This document shows positions 58,201 to 64,000 of a DNA stretch of 64,000 bases, in pieces. The stretch comes from Paenibacillaceae bacterium. Its GTDB lineage: Bacteria; Bacillota; Bacilli; Paenibacillales; CANHGK01. Position numbers and translations under genes: made by a program. The stretch spans positions 1 to 64,000 of the forward strand of contig CANHGK010000007.1 in the NCBI GenBank assembly GCA_947460235.1, written 5' to 3'. The notes below the pieces were generated by a model. That model saw only the letters and a list, made by a program, of their open reading frames with translations, did not search any database and had not been told where the DNA came from. Numbering within the stretch: position 1 is the first letter of the stretch; each line of letters opens with the position of its first letter.

Positions 58201-58714
58201 CCTTCAGAAAATAATGACAAAGAAAAAGCTTCCGATGGCTTTTGCGAGTATTTCGGACCGAACAAGTGACATTGAGTTATTACTTTTCCCGAACGTTTGG
58301 CGCAAAGTTCAAGAATGGATGTCTTCACAAAGAAGAGTTGCAGTTCGTGGAACATTACAATTTCAAGACGAAAAGAAACAAATATTAGTCGAAGAAATTC
58401 TGAATTTGGACGATACAACTGCTTGGTCAATCCTGCGTTCCAAAACACGAAAGGAATCATTATCTAATGATTTGGTTCTGTTCATCCGAATTTCAAAATG
58501 GAATAAAAATGAATCTAAAATGATAAAATTAAACGAAATATTACAGAAATATCCAGGAAATACACCAGTTTGTTTATTCTATGATGAGACGAAACAAGTC
58601 GTACATCTTGGAGAACATTGTAAAATCAAACCGAACTTTTCCATGGAAAAAGAAATCAAACATTTATTAGGGCAAGATTCTTATAAAATTAAATCAGTCC
58701 ATCAAAAATTTTGA
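55241..58714 (+). CDS. dnaE: DNA polymerase III subunit alpha, DnaE type
   Basis: PHP domain [73 protein letters not shown]; C-terminal OB fold. Confidence 0.97.
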   Translation: [1157 protein letters not shown]

Positions 58715-58865
58715 TCCTCTTTGAAATTGGTTGCGTGCAATTTAAACCCTATGATATTATGGTTTGGATGAACAGCGGGTTATACTGCAGGCTCCTTACT
58801 TAATATAGATTTCATGCTTGTCATGCGTCTCAGGTGTCGTCGGATGGACCGGATTGGAGGATTTT

Positions 58866-59801
58866 GTGACTGTATTTGATCAACTGTTTCCAAGAAAGAA
58901 AGTGTACATCAATATTCCTGCGGAGCGTCGCACGCCAACGGTGAAGCCGATTGCTTCCGTAGAAGAATCATTAGATGAAGTCGTACAATCGCCGAAAGAA
59001 TTGCCGAACAATTTGATTTATAAATGTCCTCGTTGTACGAAACAATACTTCACCAAAGAGTTTGAGAAGAATGAAAAGGTTTGTCCAGCTTGTAATTTCC
59101 ATGGACGTTTGAATGCGATCGAGCGTATTCAAATTACACTTGATGAGGGTACATTTGAAGAATATCAAGCAGATATGGTAAGTGTGGACCCTCTGAATTT
59201 TCCGGGCTATAAAGAGAAGTATGCAAAACATCAATTGAATACTGGTTTCCGGGACGCGATTATTACGGGTCAAGGTGAAATTACAGGAAATCCAGTGATC
59301 ATTGCCGCAATGAGTTTTGAATTTTTTGGTGGGAGTATGGGCTCCGTCGTCGGTGAGAAAATTGCTTACGCGATTGAACAAGCAATCCATAGTAAACACC
59401 CGTTAATTATTTTCTCTACATCTGGCGGTGCTCGGATGGAAGAAAGTATTCTAAGCTTGATGCAAATGGCAAAAACAAGTGCTTTACTTTCTCAACTGGC
59501 TGAAGAGCGTGGGTTATTTATTTCCGTATTAACAGATCCGACGCTTGGCGGTGTTAGTGCGAGTTTTGCGATGCTCGGAGATGTAAATATTGCTGAACCT
59601 GGTGCAATAGTTGGATTTACTGGACGTCGTGTCATCGAACAGACGATTCGTCAAAAGTTGCCGGATAATTTCCAAACATCAGAATTTAACTTGAAGCATG
59701 GTCAATTAGACATGGTTGTACATCGTCAAGAATTAAAATCAGTATTAGGTAATTTGCTCGATATGCATCGAGTCACACCATCTGTTGTGGAGGGATTCTG
59801 A
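58866..59801 (+). CDS. accD: Acetyl-CoA carboxylase carboxyltransferase subunit beta
   Basis: Zinc ribbon [78 protein letters not shown] start with RBS ggagg. Confidence 0.97.
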   Translation: MTVFDQLFPRKKVYINIPAERRTPTVKPIASVEESLDEVVQSPKELPNNLIYKCPRCTKQYFTKEFEKNEKVCPACNFHGRLNAIERIQITLDEGTFEEYQADMVSVDPLNFPGYKEKYAKHQLNTGFRDAIITGQGEITGNPVIIAAMSFEFFGGSMGSVVGEKIAYAIEQAIHSKHPLIIFSTSGGARMEESILSLMQMAKTSALLSQLAEERGLFISVLTDPTLGGVSASFAMLGDVNIAEPGAIVGFTGRRVIEQTIRQKLPDNFQTSEFNLKHGQLDMVVHRQELKSVLGNLLDMHRVTPSVVEGF

Positions 59802-60832
59802 TGGCAGGAGAAGCTTCATTCGAGCAACCGTTAGTTCAACTTCGAACAAAAATCGAAGAGACGAAGAAGTTTTCAGCGGCGCAAAAAGTAGATATGAGTG
59901 ATATGATTTCCAAGTTGGAGCAGGAATATACAACTATAGAGCAATCAATCTACGAAAATCTAAAGCCTTCAGAAAAAATGCAATTAGCGAGACATGCTCA
60001 ACGTCCTACGACGCTTGAATATATTGCTGAAATTTTCACAGATTTTATAGAACTCCATGGTGATCGTTCTTATGGCGATGATTTAGCCATTGTCGGAGGA
60101 ATTGCGAAGTTGAACGGCTTGCCGGTCACGGTTGTCGGACATCAAAAAGGTAAGGATACAAAAGATAATATAGCCCGCAATTTTGGAATGCCTCATCCTG
60201 AAGGATTCCGAAAAGCATTGCGATTAATGCAACAAGCGGACAAATTTTCGAGACCGATCATTACTTTTATTGATACACCAGGTGCATTTCCAGGTAGTGC
60301 TGCAGAAGAACGCGGACAAGGGGAAGCAATTGCACGGAATTTACGCGAAATGGCTTCATTCGGAGTTCCAATCATTTGCATCGTTATTGGTGAAGGTGGA
60401 AGTGGTGGTGCGTTGGCACTGGGCGTTGGAAATCGCGTATTAATGCTTGAGCACTCGATTTATTCTGTAAGTTCACCTGAAGCTGCGGCTTCGATCTTAT
60501 GGAAAGATGCCACCCAAGCTCACCGTGCAGCCGAGGCGATGCGCATTACATCGAAAGATATGTTAGAATTAGGTGTAGTCGATCAAATCATTGTTGAACC
60601 GCTGGGTGGATCACATCGCGATACAACACTTCAGGCTCAATTCATGAAAGATGCCATTATCTCTAACTTAAAAGAAATGTTGCCAATGACTCCGCATCAA
60701 TTAAAAATGGATCGTTGTGCGAAATTCCGACGAATTGGTCAGTTTATGATGATTGGATCTCCAAATGACAATGCCGTTTCCTCATCTACTACAAATGCTA
60801 AATTGCAACAAAATGGGTTAAAAGTAAACTAA
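59801..60832 (+). CDS. accA: Acetyl-CoA carboxylase carboxyltransferase subunit alpha
   Basis: [68 protein letters not shown]; start overlaps accD stop. Confidence 0.97.
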   Translation: MAGEASFEQPLVQLRTKIEETKKFSAAQKVDMSDMISKLEQEYTTIEQSIYENLKPSEKMQLARHAQRPTTLEYIAEIFTDFIELHGDRSYGDDLAIVGGIAKLNGLPVTVVGHQKGKDTKDNIARNFGMPHPEGFRKALRLMQQADKFSRPIITFIDTPGAFPGSAAEERGQGEAIARNLREMASFGVPIICIVIGEGGSGGALALGVGNRVLMLEHSIYSVSSPEAAASILWKDATQAHRAAEAMRITSKDMLELGVVDQIIVEPLGGSHRDTTLQAQFMKDAIISNLKEMLPMTPHQLKMDRCAKFRRIGQFMMIGSPNDNAVSSSTTNAKLQQNGLKVN

Positions 60833-60901
60833 TAAAATATAAACACTATGGTCCGGCCTTCCCCATTGGATGGCCGGTTCGCATGGGTAGGAGGAGCAAG
60901 T

Positions 60902-62656
60902 ATGCGTAAGACAAAAATCGTTTGCACTATTGGTCCATCGAGTGAATCCTTGGAAAATATCAAGAAATTAATGCTCGCTGGAATGAATGTAGCGCGATTA
61001 AACTTTTCACATGGTGATTTTGAAGAGCACGGTGCACGTATTCTCAATTTGAAACAAGCACGAGAAGAATTGAATTTACCGGTTGCCATTTTATTGGACA
61101 CGAAAGGTCCAGAAATTCGCACAGGTAAATTAAGCGTTGATTCCGTTGAACTGGTTCAAGGAGATCAATTAATTTTGACAACGCAAGAAATTCTTGGTGA
61201 TGCTACGCGAATGCATATCACATATGATAAATTGCCCCAAGATGTTACAATTGGCGATACCATTTTAATCGATGATGGTTTAATCGGTTTGACAGTTGAT
61301 CGTGTTGAGGGAACTGAGATTTTCACTACGATCAAAAATGGTGGTACCGTGAAAAGTAAAAAAGGTGTAAATGTTCCTGGCGTTAAAATTACGTTACCTG
61401 GTATTACTGAAAAAGACCGTGCGGATATTGTTTTTGGTATTGAACAAGGGATCGATTTTATTGCTGCTTCTTTCGTGCGTAAAGCTCATGACGTAATGGA
61501 TATCCGTGAATTACTTGAGAAACATAATGCAACAAAGATTCAAATTATCTCTAAAATTGAGAATCAAGAGGGTGTCGATAATCTTGATTCAATTCTCGAA
61601 GTTTCGGATGGATTGATGGTTGCTCGTGGAGATTTGGGCGTTGAGATTCCAGCGGAAGATGTTCCAATTGTTCAAAAATTAATGATTCAAAAGGGCAATA
61701 AAGCAGGTAAACCAGTCATTACAGCTACTCAAATGTTGGATTCTATGCAACGCAATCCACGTCCAACGCGTGCGGAAGCAAGCGACGTTGCGAATGCCAT
61801 TTTTGATGGTACAGATGCAATTATGTTGTCTGGCGAAACTGCTGCAGGAAAATATCCAATTGAATCCGTTGAGACGATGGCTCGGATTGCAGTAAAGGCA
61901 GAATCTTCCTTGCAATATCGTGAAATTTTTGAACGGACAAGCCATGAGCGCCAAGTAACCATTACAGAAGCAATTAGCCAATCGGTTGCGAATATTGCTT
62001 TGGACTTAGATGCAAAAGCGATTATTACAGCGACAGAATCTGGTTTTACCGCTCGTATGGTTTCAAAATATCGTCCTAAATCACCAATCATTGCCGTAAC
62101 TCCTGATAAGGGTAATTTGCGTCGGATGAACTTGGTATGGGGATTAATTCCACTTCATTGCGACATGGTTTCTACAACGGATGAAATGCTAGAAACTGCT
62201 GTTGAAACCGCAATGAAAACAGGTCGTTTGAATGTAGGGGATACAGTTGTCATCACTGCGGGTGTACCTGTTGGTCGCTCAGGAACGACGAATCTTGTGA
62301 AAGTCCACACGATTGGCGAATTGATCGCACGTGGTCAAGGAATCGGAAGTTTACGTGCAAAAGGCATTGTTGTTTCAGGTTCAACACCGCAAGAGGTTGA
62401 ATCCAACATGATTGATGGTGCAATTTTGGTTGCTCCTGCAACAGATAAAGAATGGATGCCATTAATCAAACGTGCTTCAGCATTAATCACGGAGCAAGGT
62501 GGAATTACTTCACATGCAGCGGTTATTGGTGTTAGTCTTGGCATTCCAGTCATTGTTGGTGTTGAGAAGGCATTGCAAAAGCTTGTTAGTGGCTCTGATG
62601 TTACGGTGTATTCTGAAGCCGGTTTAATTTATTCCGGTAAGGCGAAGGTCATCTAA
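60902..62656 (+). CDS. pyk: Pyruvate kinase with C-terminal PEP-utilizer domain
   Basis: [60 protein letters not shown]-term [31 protein letters not shown]. Confidence 0.98.
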   Translation: MRKTKIVCTIGPSSESLENIKKLMLAGMNVARLNFSHGDFEEHGARILNLKQAREELNLPVAILLDTKGPEIRTGKLSVDSVELVQGDQLILTTQEILGDATRMHITYDKLPQDVTIGDTILIDDGLIGLTVDRVEGTEIFTTIKNGGTVKSKKGVNVPGVKITLPGITEKDRADIVFGIEQGIDFIAASFVRKAHDVMDIRELLEKHNATKIQIISKIENQEGVDNLDSILEVSDGLMVARGDLGVEIPAEDVPIVQKLMIQKGNKAGKPVITATQMLDSMQRNPRPTRAEASDVANAIFDGTDAIMLSGETAAGKYPIESVETMARIAVKAESSLQYREIFERTSHERQVTITEAISQSVANIALDLDAKAIITATESGFTARMVSKYRPKSPIIAVTPDKGNLRRMNLVWGLIPLHCDMVSTTDEMLETAVETAMKTGRLNVGDTVVITAGVPVGRSGTTNLVKVHTIGELIARGQGIGSLRAKGIVVSGSTPQEVESNMIDGAILVAPATDKEWMPLIKRASALITEQGGITSHAAVIGVSLGIPVIVGVEKALQKLVSGSDVTVYSEAGLIYSGKAKVI

Positions 62657-63093
62657 TGCCATCTCTTTGGCAACAATTTAAGATTAGAGTTCGTTATCAA
62701 GAAACAGATCAAATGGGTGTTGTTTACCATACAAATTATTTGAATTGGTTTGAATGGGGACGAACGGAGTGGATTCGAACGTTTGGTCTTAGTTATAAAC
62801 AATTCGAAGAGGCTGGACTATTACTTCCTGTAATAGAGGCATCCATCAAGTATCATGCTGCTGCAGCATATGATCAGGAATTGATTATCCGTACAAGAGT
62901 TGAGAGCGTTCAGCCGATGACGATAAAATTCAACTCTGAAATTGTTGATGCGATGAATCTAGATCAAAAAATTGCTTCAGGTTGGACCGAACACGTATGG
63001 ATGAATACTTCCAAGAAGGTGCTTCGATTGGATCGGAATTCACCTGACTGGTATGAGCTACTTAAATCTACGATCGTGAATGCTAATGAATAA
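62656..63093 (+). CDS. Acyl-CoA thioesterase, YbgC/FadM-like 4HBT family
   Basis: RVRYQETDQMGVVYHTNYLNWFEWGRTEWIR; ATG overlaps pyk stop. Confidence 0.92.
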   Translation: MPSLWQQFKIRVRYQETDQMGVVYHTNYLNWFEWGRTEWIRTFGLSYKQFEEAGLLLPVIEASIKYHAAAAYDQELIIRTRVESVQPMTIKFNSEIVDAMNLDQKIASGWTEHVWMNTSKKVLRLDRNSPDWYELLKSTIVNANE

Positions 63094-63096
63094 AAT

Positions 63097-63147
63097 AAGG
63101 GATGTATTTAACGGTTAGTTCAAACCGTTAAATACATCCCTTTTTGT
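63097..63147. terminator. Bidirectional terminator, 20-bp perfect stem
   Basis: AAGGGATGTATTTAACGGTT-agttca-AACCGTTAAATACATCCCTT + TTT. Confidence 0.92.
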
Positions 63148-63161
63148 TTCGATTAATTCAG

Positions 63162-64000
63162 TTAACCGATTGCTGCAAGCGACATTGGAAACTGACGAAT
63201 TTCATCAATTAACATTTGTTCAAGTTTTTTTGCCGGTTCTGGTCTAGAAATAAAGTAACCTTGAATACCGTCACATCCAAGTCGATGAAGTAAATCAAAC
63301 CATTCTTGAGTTTCAACACCTTCAGCAATAACGGTAAGATTTAATGATTTGGCTAGATCAATCATTGAGCGTACGATAATTTCACGTTGTACAATTTTCG
63401 TGTCGTTCATCAAGAAACGAAGGTCCATTTTCAATGTATTTACTGGGAAATGATATAAATACTCGTAAGAGCTATAACCGGTGCCGAAATCATCGATCGA
63501 GAGATGCACACCATATGAACGAATTTTATTCATTGTATCTAATACTAAAGGCAATTGATGAATAGATTCAGTTTCAGTAATTTCAAGTTCGATCCATTTT
63601 GGGTCAACACCGGTGCGTTCAATAATTTCTTTGACCTGTTCAGCGAAGCCGGATCGTTGTAATTGACAAGCGGATACATTCACACTAATTGGAATCGTAG
63701 GTAATCCGCGGCGATTCCAAAGTTTTAATTGTTTACACGTTTCTTCAAGTACCCATTCACCAACTGCGTGGATTAACCCAGTTTTTTCTGCTAGCGGTAT
63801 GAATTCACCAGGCGAGATCGGACCAAGTCTTGGATGAGTCCAACGGATTAACGTTTCTGCACCAATTAATTTCCTGTTTTTCGGTGCGACTTTCGGTTGG
63901 TAATGCAAAATGAATTCGCCTCTTCGAAGTGCTCCAACGAGTTCTTGCTCGATAAGTCTTGTCCGTTTACTTGATTCGATTAATTCATGTGAATAAATAT
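63162..64000 (-). CDS. EAL-domain c-di-GMP phosphodiesterase, C-terminal part (5' end outside window)
   Basis: Frame stays open to the edge (...LIESSKRTRLIEQELVGALRRGEFILHYQPKVAPKNRKLIGAETLIRWTHP); LELEITETESI, IDDFGTGYSSYEYL, VIAEGVETQEW motifs. Confidence 0.93.
   Translation of the reverse strand, partial: IYSHELIESSKRTRLIEQELVGALRRGEFILHYQPKVAPKNRKLIGAETLIRWTHPRLGPISPGEFIPLAEKTGLIHAVGEWVLEETCKQLKLWNRRGLPTIPISVNVSACQLQRSGFAEQVKEIIERTGVDPKWIELEITETESIHQLPLVLDTMNKIRSYGVHLSIDDFGTGYSSYEYLYHFPVNTLKMDLRFLMNDTKIVQREIIVRSMIDLAKSLNLTVIAEGVETQEWFDLLHRLGCDGIQGYFISRPEPAKKLEQMLIDEIRQFPMSLAAIG

Noticed and set aside
58735-58865. Possible structured leader or FapR site upstream of accD
   Set aside because: No FapR consensus and no known RNA motif could be recognised; only a possible TTGCGT-18-TATTAT promoter was seen.
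60853-60877. Hairpin ccggcc...ggccgg before pyk
   Set aside because: Short 6-bp stem with 13-nt loop, no T-run and no recognised motif; likely incidental, or only a weak translational effect.

Overview
This is a chromosomal window from a moderately AT-rich Gram-positive (Bacillales-like) bacterium. Lineage is inferred from the dnaG-sigA-trmK-nif3 order and gene content. Housekeeping blocks lie at both ends: dnaG C-terminus, sigA, trmK, Nif3-like and rnpB on the left; dnaE, accD, accA, pyk, a thioesterase and a truncated EAL-domain gene on the right. Between them are a subtilisin-like protease, a chemoreceptor, a CP-ATP-grasp/alpha-E/transglutaminase cluster, an RND exporter with its TetR regulator, PilZ, PhoX, a TPP-riboswitch-controlled ABC importer, glmS, FapA/DUF342, a photolyase, PnuC and an acyl-ACP desaturase-like di-iron protein. 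The most unusual content is a dispersed set of starch-related genes: an M6 metalloprotease carrying six FN3+CBM25-like modules, a 2349-aa secreted amylopullulanase, an intracellular type I pullulanase, an oligo-1,6-glucosidase, and a 1217-aa secreted protein made almost entirely of starch-binding-like and FN3 modules with no recognisable catalytic domain. I propose these as a candidate extracellular starch-granule attack system. Other items are a type-A RNase P RNA, a TetR operator placed just after a near-consensus promoter, mutually exclusive inverted repeats in the CP-ATP-grasp leader, a candidate attenuator before fapA, a cre-like site in the pulA promoter, and a REP-like triple-hairpin element. 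No CRISPR array, tRNA, rRNA operon or intact transposase was found. All family calls come from reading motifs and translations by eye; no database search was run.
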